From positions 1-10,749 of the forward strand of contig JAIRYB010000112.1 of NCBI GenBank assembly GCA_031267955.1: DNA of 10,749 bases, given 5' to 3'. The translations under genes were made by a program, and so were the position numbers. How positions within the stretch are numbered: the first letter of the stretch is position 1; every line of letters starts with the position of its first letter. The notes below the pieces were generated by a model. That model was not told where the DNA came from. It did no database searches and was given only the letters and a program-made list of their open reading frames with translations. Positions 1-7,700 of this stretch are shown here, piece after piece. The stretch comes from Spirochaetaceae bacterium (lineage in GTDB: Bacteria > Spirochaetota > Spirochaetia > Treponematales > Breznakiellaceae).

Positions 1-1293
1 TTCCGCCTTTTGTTCCAGATCCCGCAGTACGGCGGCCCCTGTTTTTTTTGAACTGAATTTACATTCGCCGAAGATCATGTCAAAGCCGGAACTGTCATAG
101 GCGACAATGTCTATTTCAAGTTCCCTGTCCCACCATCTCCCGCAGCGGTTGATGGAAAAGCCCCATATTTTTTTAAAATCCAGTGCCCACATCTTTTCGC
201 GGCAAATATCTTCCCAGACATAACTTACGTGCCCGTCTATAAAATTCTGTTTTATCTGTTCCAGTACTTCGCCGGCCCGGCCCGATTCAATATACCCCAT
301 GCGGGGAAAAACAAATTTGAACCAGAACCGCAAAAAATTGTCTTTTATGCGGTAAAGGCCTTTCTTGCTTTTTTCGGGATTTTCTTCAGTTACCGGAACC
401 TCGCGCTCCAGAATTCCCAGGGTAATAAGGGTATTGAGGTATTTTGAGATGCCCGACTGTTTGAGTTCCAGCGCCGCGGCTATTTGAGACAGTTTGCGGT
501 TCCCCGCTGCTATAACCTTGATAAGCGAATAGTAGCTGCCTATTTCCGACACTTCCATCCGCAAAAGAAAGGCCGGCTCATTGTAGAGAAAACCGGAAGT
601 GGTAAGTATATTTTTCCGTATTTCCCTGTTCAGGTTCCCGCTTTCAAAAAATTCAATATACTTGGGAACTCCCCCGGTTACCGCGTAACGTTCCGCCAGT
701 TCCCGCTCGCTTTTGCCGGGGAAAAAAGCGCCGTAATGCGAAAAGGGAATCTGTTCCAGCCTGATCTGTCCCGTGCGTCTGCCGTAAAGCGGGCTGTTGT
801 AGGAGAGGACCGAACTTTCCATCATGGATACCGAAGATCCGCAGAGTATAAGCATGACGTTTTTATCTGAAAGAAAGGTATCCCATATCTTTTGCAAAAT
901 AGAGGGAAAAGCCGGGTTTGCCTTTGCCAGATACTGGAATTCATCTATGGCGATGACCAGGCGTTTCTGTTTATGCCTTGGAATAGGTACATCAAAAAGG
1001 GCCTTAAAAATGAGGTCCCAATCCGCTGTGGATGACGAGGCAAGCAGCTCGTTTCCGGAAAATTCCGCCGCGAGCAGTCTGAAAGCCGCGCGATTCTGGG
1101 CTTCGCTCTCCTCGGTCGCGAGAAAGTAAAGCCCCTGTCTGTCCGAGAGGAAACGGGAAATAAGGGCTGTTTTTCCAATACGGCGTCTTCCGTAAACAAC
1201 AACAAAAGAAGCCTTTTCCCGCATCCACTGTTCTTCCAAAAAAGCCAGCTCTCCGGCCCGGTCCACAAATGGAGTGGCGGCAATATCATCCAT
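1..1293 (-). CDS. AAA+/STAND-like ATPase with DUF234-type C-terminal domain (partial, 3' end outside window)
   Basis: An open frame of 431 codons runs from ATG at 1293 off the left edge with no stop, so the last few dozen residues are missing. It belongs to the prokaryotic ATPase family that pairs an ATPase domain with a winged helix and DUF234. Visible in order are a P-loop GRRRIGKT at residues 35-42, a Walker B LVIAIDEFQYL at 112-122, a sensor-like CGSS at 151-154, a LYGRRTG motif near 169-175, and a TGGVPKY motif at 206-212. A winged-helix-like stretch lies around 270-320 (SQIAAALELKQSGISKYL). The C-terminal domain has D395 and E410-C-K412, spaced as in PD-(D/E)xK folds, to which DUF234 has been likened. 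No signal peptide or membrane segment is seen. Members are common, often multicopy, in anaerobes and archaea; their role is poorly defined. No Shine-Dalgarno precedes the ATG. Base composition is lower in GC than the neighbouring genes. Confidence 0.85.
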   Translation of the reverse strand, partial: MDDIAATPFVDRAGELAFLEEQWMREKASFVVVYGRRRIGKTALISRFLSDRQGLYFLATEESEAQNRAAFRLLAAEFSGNELLASSSTADWDLIFKALFDVPIPRHKQKRLVIAIDEFQYLAKANPAFPSILQKIWDTFLSDKNVMLILCGSSVSMMESSVLSYNSPLYGRRTGQIRLEQIPFSHYGAFFPGKSERELAERYAVTGGVPKYIEFFESGNLNREIRKNILTTSGFLYNEPAFLLRMEVSEIGSYYSLIKVIAAGNRKLSQIAAALELKQSGISKYLNTLITLGILEREVPVTEENPEKSKKGLYRIKDNFLRFWFKFVFPRMGYIESGRAGEVLEQIKQNFIDGHVSYVWEDICREKMWALDFKKIWGFSINRCGRWWDRELEIDIVAYDSSGFDMIFGECKFSSKKTGAAVLRDLEQKAE

Positions 1294-1300
1294 ATAAATT

Positions 1301-1328
1301 ATTATACTCTAAATTATAATAATTTCAA
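1301..1328 (-). promoter_or_regulatory. sigma70-like promoter of the ATPase gene, probably leaderless
   Basis: Reading the minus strand, TTGAAA (1328-1323) is followed after 16 bases by a perfect TATAAT (1306-1301). Only seven bases separate the -10 box from the ATG at 1293, so transcription should begin at or within a base of the start codon. The -10 box is one arm of an inverted repeat, ATTATA (1301-1306) and TATAAT (1315-1320). That could be an operator, but in AT-rich sequence it could also be chance. Confidence 0.6.
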
Positions 1329-1337
1329 GTATAACAA

Positions 1338-1359
1338 ATGATAACGCACGATGATAACG
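1338..1359. repeat. Short direct repeat upstream of the ATPase promoter
   Basis: ATGATAACG occurs at 1338-1346 and again at 1351-1359, a 13-base period, just upstream of the ATPase -35 box. A shorter ATAAC at 1331-1335 may be a third partial copy. The placement suits a regulator-binding site, but only two full copies are present, so confidence is low. Confidence 0.3.
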
Positions 1360-1377
1360 GACCCGGCCTGGTTTCGG

Positions 1378-2628
1378 TCAGCGTTTTTTGGGGGAGGGCG
1401 AAGCGCGGGCCTGTTTTTTGCCGTCCGCGGACCTGTACGGGTTGCGCCTGTTGCGCAGGTAATTCTGATAGGCGGCGCTGCTTTCGTAATAACCGTCCAG
1501 GCCCTTGAACGAGGAAGATTCGTCACAGCGGTAGAGTTCCAGCAGAGCGGGGAAAAGGCCGGATTCCAAAACTTCCGCTGTTTTTGAAAGGGGAAGCCGG
1601 GGAAGCGCCGCGGGGAGCATGTGGTTCTTTACCAGATAGCACACAGCCCTGGTGGTCCCGTCCGAAAACCCCAGGCGTTCCAGAAATTTTCCGGCCAGCC
1701 GGGCGCCCAATTCGGCATGGCCGTCAAAACGGCGCTGCCCGGAGGATTCGGAGAGGGGCTTTCCCACATCGTGAAGCAAAAGCCCCAGGGAAAGGACGAG
1801 GTCGTACTTTTTCCGGTAACGGAAGGTTTCCAGGGTATGTTTCCAGACATTGCCCTCCGGGTGGTACTCTTTGGAATGATCAACGTTATCCAGGGCGGCC
1901 AGTTCCGGCCAGAACTGTTCCACGAATCCTGTTTCTTTGAGCAGTTCCAGGCCCAGATCCGGCCGGGGCGAAAGCATGAGGCCCGCGAGCAAAAGCCGCT
2001 GGGACTCCGCGCTGGGCGGAAAATCTTCCGCGAGATTGCCCGCTATCCGGGAAATTTCCCGGATTATCCGGAATTCGCCGGGCTGCCCGCCGTCGCCGGA
2101 GCGGGTATAACGGGCCAGAATCAGAGCCCCTTCCGCGGCCGCCCGGTAACGGCCGGAAGAGGGGCCGATGTTTTTCCACCAGCAGCCCGTTTCCGCCGCG
2201 CGCGTCTGTTCATACCCGTCCGGGGCTTTTCCGTCACGCAGTTCGCGCAAGAGGGGGTATAGCCCCAGCGGGTCCCAAAAGCGCCCTGTTCCCGCGTCCC
2301 GGAAAAAGGAGAGCAGCCTGTACGCGGGCCGGTTTTCCCTGTCCCGGAAAAAACCTGAATCCTGCCCATCATCAAGGCAATAAAAGTACCAACGCTTCCC
2401 GCCCTGGTCCGCGGCGGCGTCGGCAATGCCAGTTCCGGGGAAACGGAGATTTTCAAAAAGCCGGGCAAGATCGGAAATATCGGCGCTGGTTTCCGCCCAG
2501 ACAAAGGGGAGGGGGCTATGCCCCCAGTAAAGGTCCAGGGCGCTAAACGCGCGGAATCTTAAAGAGTATCCGTTGTTGGCGAGGGTTTCAAAAACTGCCG
2601 GCTCAGCCGGGGCGGGCCTGGTTTCCAT
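1378..2628 (-). CDS. HD-domain protein of the CCA-adding enzyme/poly(A) polymerase type with degenerate nucleotidyltransferase domain
   Basis: The 416-residue product is laid out like a class II tRNA nucleotidyltransferase. Residues about 15-130 match the head domain in outline: ETSA followed by LARLF fits the ATSA...LF stretch after the catalytic DxD, and RD (95-96) plus FWDPLG (117-122) fit RDFTINA...DPFGG. The key residues are gone: FVW (42-44) stands where DxD should be, and there is no GG-x-V-R-D. Residues about 187-250 match the neck/RNA-binding helices (LLKETGFVEQFWPEL). The HD phosphohydrolase domain looks intact: HPEGNVWKH (256-264), HDVGK (286-290), FDGHAELG (301-308), H336 and D369. 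The tail is basic. ATG at 2628 is chosen because AGGAAG lies just upstream; the ATG at 2643 would add five residues and lacks a ribosome-binding site. I infer a metal-dependent phosphohydrolase with a non-catalytic head domain; the substrate is unknown. Confidence 0.85.
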   Translation of the reverse strand: METRPAPAEPAVFETLANNGYSLRFRAFSALDLYWGHSPLPFVWAETSADISDLARLFENLRFPGTGIADAAADQGGKRWYFYCLDDGQDSGFFRDRENRPAYRLLSFFRDAGTGRFWDPLGLYPLLRELRDGKAPDGYEQTRAAETGCWWKNIGPSSGRYRAAAEGALILARYTRSGDGGQPGEFRIIREISRIAGNLAEDFPPSAESQRLLLAGLMLSPRPDLGLELLKETGFVEQFWPELAALDNVDHSKEYHPEGNVWKHTLETFRYRKKYDLVLSLGLLLHDVGKPLSESSGQRRFDGHAELGARLAGKFLERLGFSDGTTRAVCYLVKNHMLPAALPRLPLSKTAEVLESGLFPALLELYRCDESSSFKGLDGYYESSAAYQNYLRNRRNPYRSADGKKQARASPSPKKR

Positions 2629-2653
2629 GGACTTCCTTTTCATACCCGGAAAT

Positions 2654-2667
2654 GCGCCGTTTGGCGC
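2654..2667. other. Small hairpin in the leader of the HD-protein gene
   Basis: GCGCC (2654-2658), loop GTTT, GGCGC (2663-2667) forms a perfect five-base stem. It lies about 16 bases upstream of the AGGAAG ribosome-binding site of the HD-protein gene. It could influence translation or be part of the surrounding palindrome-rich sequence; there is no T tract to suggest a terminator. Confidence 0.35.
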
Positions 2668-2697
2668 CGGTTAACGGTTTTACGCGAAAAGCGCCTT

Positions 2698-2711
2698 CCA
2701 ATGAACATTGG
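2698..2711. promoter_or_regulatory. 14-base palindrome upstream of the HD-protein gene (possible operator)
   Basis: CCAATG-AA-CATTGG is a perfect six-base inverted repeat with a two-base centre, typical in size of a dimeric repressor site. It lies about 70 bases upstream of the chosen start. No promoter hexamers were recognised with confidence beside it, so operator function is inferred only from the symmetry. Confidence 0.35.
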
Positions 2712-2719
2712 GGGGGGTA

Positions 2720-2839
2720 GGCCGGGACCGTGGCCCGGCCGCAGGGGGGCCGGACAGCGGCGGAGTTTGCGCCGCAGGCGCGGGCTCCGCGTCAAAACCG
2801 CAGTGTTTTGCCCCGCTGTCCGGTAACAGGCCCCCCTAC
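2720..2839. repeat. Multi-hairpin palindromic intergenic element overlapping the sppA stop codon
   Basis: Several perfect inverted repeats are packed into 120 bases. Hairpin A is GGCCGGG (2720-2726) with CCCGGCC (2734-2740). An outer stem pairs CCGGACAGCGG (2750-2760) with CCGCTGTCCGG (2813-2823). Inside it are hairpin B, GCGGAG (2760-2765) with CTCCGC (2785-2790) enclosing GCGCC-GCA-GGCGC (2769-2781), and hairpin C, CAAAAC (2793-2798) with GTTTTG (2805-2810). An extra flanking pair, GGGGGGCC (2744-2751) and GGCCCCCC (2829-2836), reaches the sppA stop codon at 2836-2838. The shape is a branched junction. There is no T tract, so a simple intrinsic terminator is unlikely; a REP/BIME-like mobile palindrome or a structured RNA is more plausible. 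It shares short words with the element at 8702-8811. Confidence 0.65.
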
Positions 2840-4674
2840 TGAAAGCCTTTAATTAAATTGCCCGGTAATTTATCCGGAAATAATTTTTCCGGCATACCCG
2901 TAAATTCCTCTGCCCCGAGCGGCAGGATGGGCATAACCTTCCCGTTCATGGAAAGCCGGTACCCCAGCCCTTCAAAAAGACCGGCCCTTCCCGGAATCTT
3001 TATCGCCGGTATGAATACGGAAAGGTATCTGGCTATAAAAGTTTCTATAAACCCGGGCTTGGGGTATTCATTGTAAACTATCTTTGCGTTTTCGTGAATG
3101 CCCGCGAGTCCCCGGGCAATTTTAAGCGCTTCCCCCAGGCCGCCCAGGCTGTCGGCGAGGCGGTTGTCCCGCGCGGCAATTCCCGAATAGATCCTTCCCT
3201 GGGCAAGTTTTTCCATATCTTCAACAGGCATATTCCGCCCGTCCGCGGCTTTCCCCAAAAAATTATTGTAGGTGTCCAGGATTAGCTGCCGGTAGCGCCT
3301 TTCTTCCGCGGTGTTCAGATTCCGGGACGGTATGATTATGCCGGACCCCAGATCGGCGTGATCCCCCCGCTTCAGCAGATCTACCGCTATTCCCAATTTA
3401 TTGTAAAGCCCGTTATCGTAAAACCAGCCGGCAATGACCCCGATGGAACCTGTAAGGGTAAACGGAGAAGCTACTATATGGCTTGCGTACATGGAAGCCC
3501 AATATCCCCCGGACGCGGCTACAGGCCCCATGGAAACGACCACCGGCTTATAGTACCGCGCGTCCTTGATCGCCTCCGCCAGATAATCCGCGGCTTCCGC
3601 GCTGCCGCCCGGGGAATTGATCCGCACTACAATGGCCTTGGTCCGCCGCCTGCCCGCAAGCTCCCCGATAAGGGAGGCCAGATAGCGGGTCCCCATGCCC
3701 TGGTCAAGATCGGTCTCACCGTTCGCGTATACAACCGCGATTTCTCCGGAAGTAATAAATTCCCTCCGTAAACGGTAGTTCGGATACCCGCCGGTCAGGC
3801 TTGCCCGGGAGTCGCCCCAGAAAACAAAACTATCAATCGCGCGGCCTTCCAGTTCCTGTGCCGCCTCAATAACGGCGGACCCCCTTCCAATAGTATCGAC
3901 AAGCCCCCCGGCCTTTGCCCCCTGGGCGGAATAGAGAAATTCATGGTTTAGAATGGTGTTAAATTCAGCTTCAGTCCATGACCGGGCTTCTGTCAGTGTT
4001 TTTTTGGTAAGGTTAAAAATATCGTCAAGGTAGATACCGTACTGCCTGCGATCCGCGTCCGAAAGGCCGGAACGGGTATAGGATTCCATGGCGGATTTGT
4101 AGTTGAAATACCGGAGTTCCTGTATCCCGATGCCGATTTTTTCCAGGGTCGATCGGTAGTATTCCCTGCCGTATACATAGCCGGTAAAGGTCAGCGTCCC
4201 CAGATCGTCCATGACGATTTTGTCCGCCGCCGAAACCATGCAGTAGAGGTCAATATCCGCCGTATCGAAAAACGCGATCAGTTTTTTCCCCGACGCTTTA
4301 AAAGTTTCAAGGGCGTCCCGCAATTCCCAAAGGACGGTCCTGTCCGCGCTAAAGCCCGAAGTGTTAAGGATTATCCCGCGGATATTCCTGTCTTCCCCGG
4401 CCTTTTTGATAACCTGTAGAATTTTGAGGAGGGAAGGCTGGTCCGGGGAAGGGAAAAAGAATCCGGCCTGCTCGTTGTAAAGCGACAGTTCCAGATACCG
4501 GACTTTTGAAGCCTGGCCGGGAACCTGGACAGCCGCCGGTTTATTGTCCTGGGATTCGGCCGCGGAATCAACGCCGGCGGCATCGCTGCCGGCATCGGCG
4601 GAGATTACCTGCCCCAGCAGAAAGATGAAAATAAAAAGAAAAACCATGCCGGCCGCGCCTGTCCTGTATTTCAT
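2836..4674 (-). CDS. sppA: Signal peptide peptidase SppA, 67K type (protease IV)
   Basis: This 612-residue protein is close to the 618 residues of the long, tandem-domain SppA of E. coli. SppA degrades cleaved signal peptides at the membrane with a Ser/Lys dyad. The N-terminus is a short basic stretch followed by a hydrophobic segment at about 9-24. A cleavage or anchor region contains A26-D27-A28. The first S49-like domain, about 60-270, carries the general-base lysine in NYKSA (K193). The second domain, about 310-525, carries RINSPGGS (351-358) and the nucleophile serine in VAASGGYW (S388), followed by TLTGSIGV (406-413). Both catalytic residues are present, so it should be active. Start support: GGAAAG ends four bases before the ATG. 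It lies 110 bases downstream of the GH13 gene on the same strand. The spacing and the structured sequences on both sides make tight operon coupling uncertain. Confidence 0.95.
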   Translation of the reverse strand: MKYRTGAAGMVFLFIFIFLLGQVISADAGSDAAGVDSAAESQDNKPAAVQVPGQASKVRYLELSLYNEQAGFFFPSPDQPSLLKILQVIKKAGEDRNIRGIILNTSGFSADRTVLWELRDALETFKASGKKLIAFFDTADIDLYCMVSAADKIVMDDLGTLTFTGYVYGREYYRSTLEKIGIGIQELRYFNYKSAMESYTRSGLSDADRRQYGIYLDDIFNLTKKTLTEARSWTEAEFNTILNHEFLYSAQGAKAGGLVDTIGRGSAVIEAAQELEGRAIDSFVFWGDSRASLTGGYPNYRLRREFITSGEIAVVYANGETDLDQGMGTRYLASLIGELAGRRRTKAIVVRINSPGGSAEAADYLAEAIKDARYYKPVVVSMGPVAASGGYWASMYASHIVASPFTLTGSIGVIAGWFYDNGLYNKLGIAVDLLKRGDHADLGSGIIIPSRNLNTAEERRYRQLILDTYNNFLGKAADGRNMPVEDMEKLAQGRIYSGIAARDNRLADSLGGLGEALKIARGLAGIHENAKIVYNEYPKPGFIETFIARYLSVFIPAIKIPGRAGLFEGLGYRLSMNGKVMPILPLGAEEFTGMPEKLFPDKLPGNLIKGFQ

Positions 4675-4699
4675 TGTGCTTTCCGTTCATTGGAATGTG

Positions 4700-4743
4700 C
4701 GGGTGTAATACCCGAGAACCCGCTCACCGGTTCGCGGTGGAGC
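4700..4743. other. Two small hairpins between the GH13 gene and sppA
   Basis: CGGGT-GTAAT-ACCCG (4700-4714) is a perfect five-base stem. Eight bases on, GCTCACCG (4722-4729) pairs with CGGTGGAGC (4735-4743) with a one-base bulge around a GTTCG loop. They sit downstream of the GH13 stop (4785) and in the sppA leader. No run of T follows on the minus strand, so at best they form a weak or factor-assisted terminator, an attenuating structure or an mRNA end-protecting structure. Confidence 0.35.
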
Positions 4744-4784
4744 TTTAGGGCGAAATTTGAACCTGCCGCAAATGGCGCGGAGGC

Positions 4785-7700
4785 TCATTTCTTCTTGTCA
4801 ACCCGGCCCCGCGGTTTCGCCCGCCCCTCCTTCGCGCCGGCGTTTTCTTTGCCGGTATCGGCCTTGCCGGGCCTGGCGGCAGCGCCGGCGGCCTTTTTTG
4901 TTTTTGCGGCCAAAGAGTCGACAAGCCGGTCCAGTTTGTACTGCGAAACAGCTTCGGCTTTGCGGAACTGTTCCGCGACACCGGCAATGGTTTTCGCCCG
5001 GGCCTGGCCGTACTCCAGCAGTGCAAACAGCGGGATGTAGAACAGCGCTTCTTCAAAGGCCTCTTTGTTGAACCAGAACGTACTCTCAAAGAAGCTGGCC
5101 TTCAGGATCGAGCGGAAATCACCGGCATCGTAATTTTCCAGCGCCAGCGCTAACGCCAGCGGGGCAAGTTCCGGCAGGGGGGCCGCCTTTGCCGCCGCGC
5201 CGGTCCGGGCCAGGACCGCTTTCATGATCTCTATGACCCGCCATGCCTCGCCGCCGGGAACGCCCAGCCCCTCAAAAGCCTCGCGCAGCTTGCGGTCCAG
5301 GCCCCAATATTCCGCCAGGTCCCTCGCGCCGCCGCCCGCGCCCTTTCCAAGCACGGCGCGAAGCAGCCTGAGCAGGCCGTAGCCAAGGCCGAACGCCGCG
5401 ATAACGGGTTTCGCGGAAACAGCCTCCGCGAATGTATGCAGGATTTTTGCCGCTGCGGCATCCTCCGCTCCGGCGTTTTTGCTGTCCGCCGTGGCCCTGG
5501 GCGCGGGTTTGGCCGGGGCCCTGGACGGCTTTGTTTCGGGTTTCTTTTCTCCCTTTCCCAGCGTCAAAAGGGCTTCCAGATAAACGATAAAATCTTTTAC
5601 CGCGTGCTGGACGGCTTTGCTGTCGGGCGCCGGCGCGGCGATATTGCGGGCGGCCTTGTCCTTTGCCGGAGCCGCAGGGAAAGGTTCGTACCGGCCGTCC
5701 GCGCCGTCCAAAAATTTAAACGCGCCGGCGATAAAAGTTTCGGCGGGCTTTTCAAAAGATTCCGCGAAAACAGCGGCTTCCTTTTTCCGCGCCGAAGACG
5801 CGGTAACCAGCGCGCTCAGTTCGGCGAATCTTCCGTGGGTAAAGCATTCAACGATGGGCGCGTAAAGTTCCCCCAGGAAAATATCTTTAAGCGCCGCGTC
5901 CAGGTCCCAAACCCCCTCGCCGTTGAGTTCCGCGTTGAGCTTGGACCACCGGGCGTCCCAGCGGTACTCCGCGGAACCGGGGGCGCTGTCTGTCACTTCG
6001 TGGATGTCCAGAAACACCTGGGCCTGGTAGCCGTTAAGCGAGACAAAAAGCCCCCGTTCGGCGATTTCCTTTGAAGAGCGGATAAACCAGCGGTTCTGCC
6101 GCTGCTCCCTGAGCAGGACAAAGCAGCGATCCTCCCCGCGGAGGCCAATCGCCCGGCAGAGGCTGTCGCGGCGGGAACTTCCGTCTTTTTGGGGAATGTT
6201 CGCCGACCCCTCGCGTATCCAGCCCGCAGCCGGGGAGTAGGCGTTGTTAAAGAGGACCAGTGCCCGTTCATTCCCCGCGCTGTTGGTGTAGGCAAACACA
6301 TTCTCGTTTACATAGCCGTTTGAATCCCAAAGGTCGAAAAGGCAGAAACCGGCGCTGCCCGAAAAAAGGTAGCGTTTTTTCATCAGGGGGAAAATTTCCC
6401 GCTCGTGCCGCTCCACAAAATCCTGGTCGGGATTTTCGTCCCTGTAGGAGCGGCGGTATTCCATCCCGTACTTTTCCTCGAAGCCCTCGATCTGCCCGTG
6501 GCCGAACATGGGCAGGCCCGGCATAGTCACAAGCAGCGTACAGATGCCAAAGTACTTGTCCCCCTTGCCGAACTGGGCCGCCGCGGTTTCCTCGTCGGGG
6601 TTATTCATAAAGTTGACAAAACGTTTAAGCACTTCCGGATCGAATTCAAGGGTGTTTTTGATGGTGTCCCGGTATTTTGAATTTTCCTCTTTTTTCAGCA
6701 TATTCATAAACGCCGAATTGTACACCCGGTGCATACCCAGGGTGCGGACAAAGTAGCCTTCCATCATCCAGAACGCTTCCGCCAGGAGCAGGGTATTCGG
6801 CGCTTCCACCGCGCAGCGGTCCACCACTTCCCTCCAGAATTCGTTGGGAATACGGCGGTTGAATTCTTCGGCGGAAACAGCGTGTTCGGAACGGCTCGCG
6901 ATGTCCCCGCCCCTGCCCGGTTCCGGGTACCAGAGCCGCTGGATGTGGCGTTTGGCAAGGGTCATGGCTGCGTCAAAGCGGACAATGGGGAACTGCCTGC
7001 ATACCCCGATAATCGTCCGGATAACCGCTTCCCGCGCTTCCTCGTTAAGAAAATCGATCTGGGCGGTATCGTTCCAGGGCATGGAAGTCCCGTCGTTTCC
7101 GTGGTAGATATAACGGGTTTCGCCGGTACGGTTGTCGGTACGTTTAAAAACTACCGCGCAGTCGCTGTGGTCAAAGTAGTGCTCTTCAATTTGGACGGTA
7201 ATATCATCCCTGCCCGAAAGATTCCCGCAGTTGTAATTGTAGGCAGGGAAGGGCGTGTAGGGAAGCTGTAGAAAACGGTCCGGGTGCTCCATCATCCACC
7301 GGCTGTCAATGCCTGTATGATTGGGGACCATGTCCGAACCCAGCCTTATCCCCCTGCGGTAACAGCGGTCCCGGAGATTCGCCAAAGCCTCCCAGCCGCC
7401 CAGTTCCCCGGCAATATCGTAGTCGTAGAGGCTGTACGCGCTCGCGGCGGCTTCCGGGTTTCCGGTCCACTGTTTGATAATGCGGGAAGCGTTGCTGCGC
7501 TCCCAAAGCCCGATGAGCCAAAGCCCGGTAAAGCCCCGGTGCGCCAGATCGTCAAGTTCCTCGTCGGGGATCTGATCCAGCCGGGTAATTTCCCTGCCGT
7601 ATTTCCGGGAAAGCTGGAAAAGCCAGACCAGGGTACTTTTCGCCAGCAACACCGTGTTCGGCATCCAATCCTGATCCGGGCTGAACCGTTCGTATTCGTC

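Noticed and set aside
229..870. Plus-strand frames of 72 and 128 codons at the left end
   Set aside because: Both are antisense to the ATPase gene, which has clear domain motifs throughout.
945..1289. 114-codon minus-strand frame overlapping the ATPase start
   Set aside because: The frame with ATG 1293 carries Walker A and B motifs and stays open to the window edge; this one is an off-frame shadow.
1621..2262. 213-codon plus-strand open frame opposite the HD-protein gene
   Set aside because: It covers the HD and neck motifs in antisense; no family resemblance.
2710..2717. Run of eight G as a possible phase-variation tract
   Set aside because: It lies in non-coding DNA about 80 bases from the HD-protein start and no frame or promoter spacing clearly depends on its length.
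2720..2839. CRISPR-like or tRNA-like structure
   Set aside because: There are inverted, not regularly spaced direct repeats, and no anticodon stem, T-loop or CCA end can be recognised; the fold does not match a tRNA.
4722..4743. Intrinsic terminator after the GH13 gene
   Set aside because: The hairpin is not followed by a T run on the minus strand, so it was listed only as a small hairpin.
5436..6074. 212-codon plus-strand open frame opposite the GH13 C-terminal region
   Set aside because: Arg/Gly/Phe-heavy translation typical of an antisense shadow; the opposite frame is continuous with the GH13 protein.
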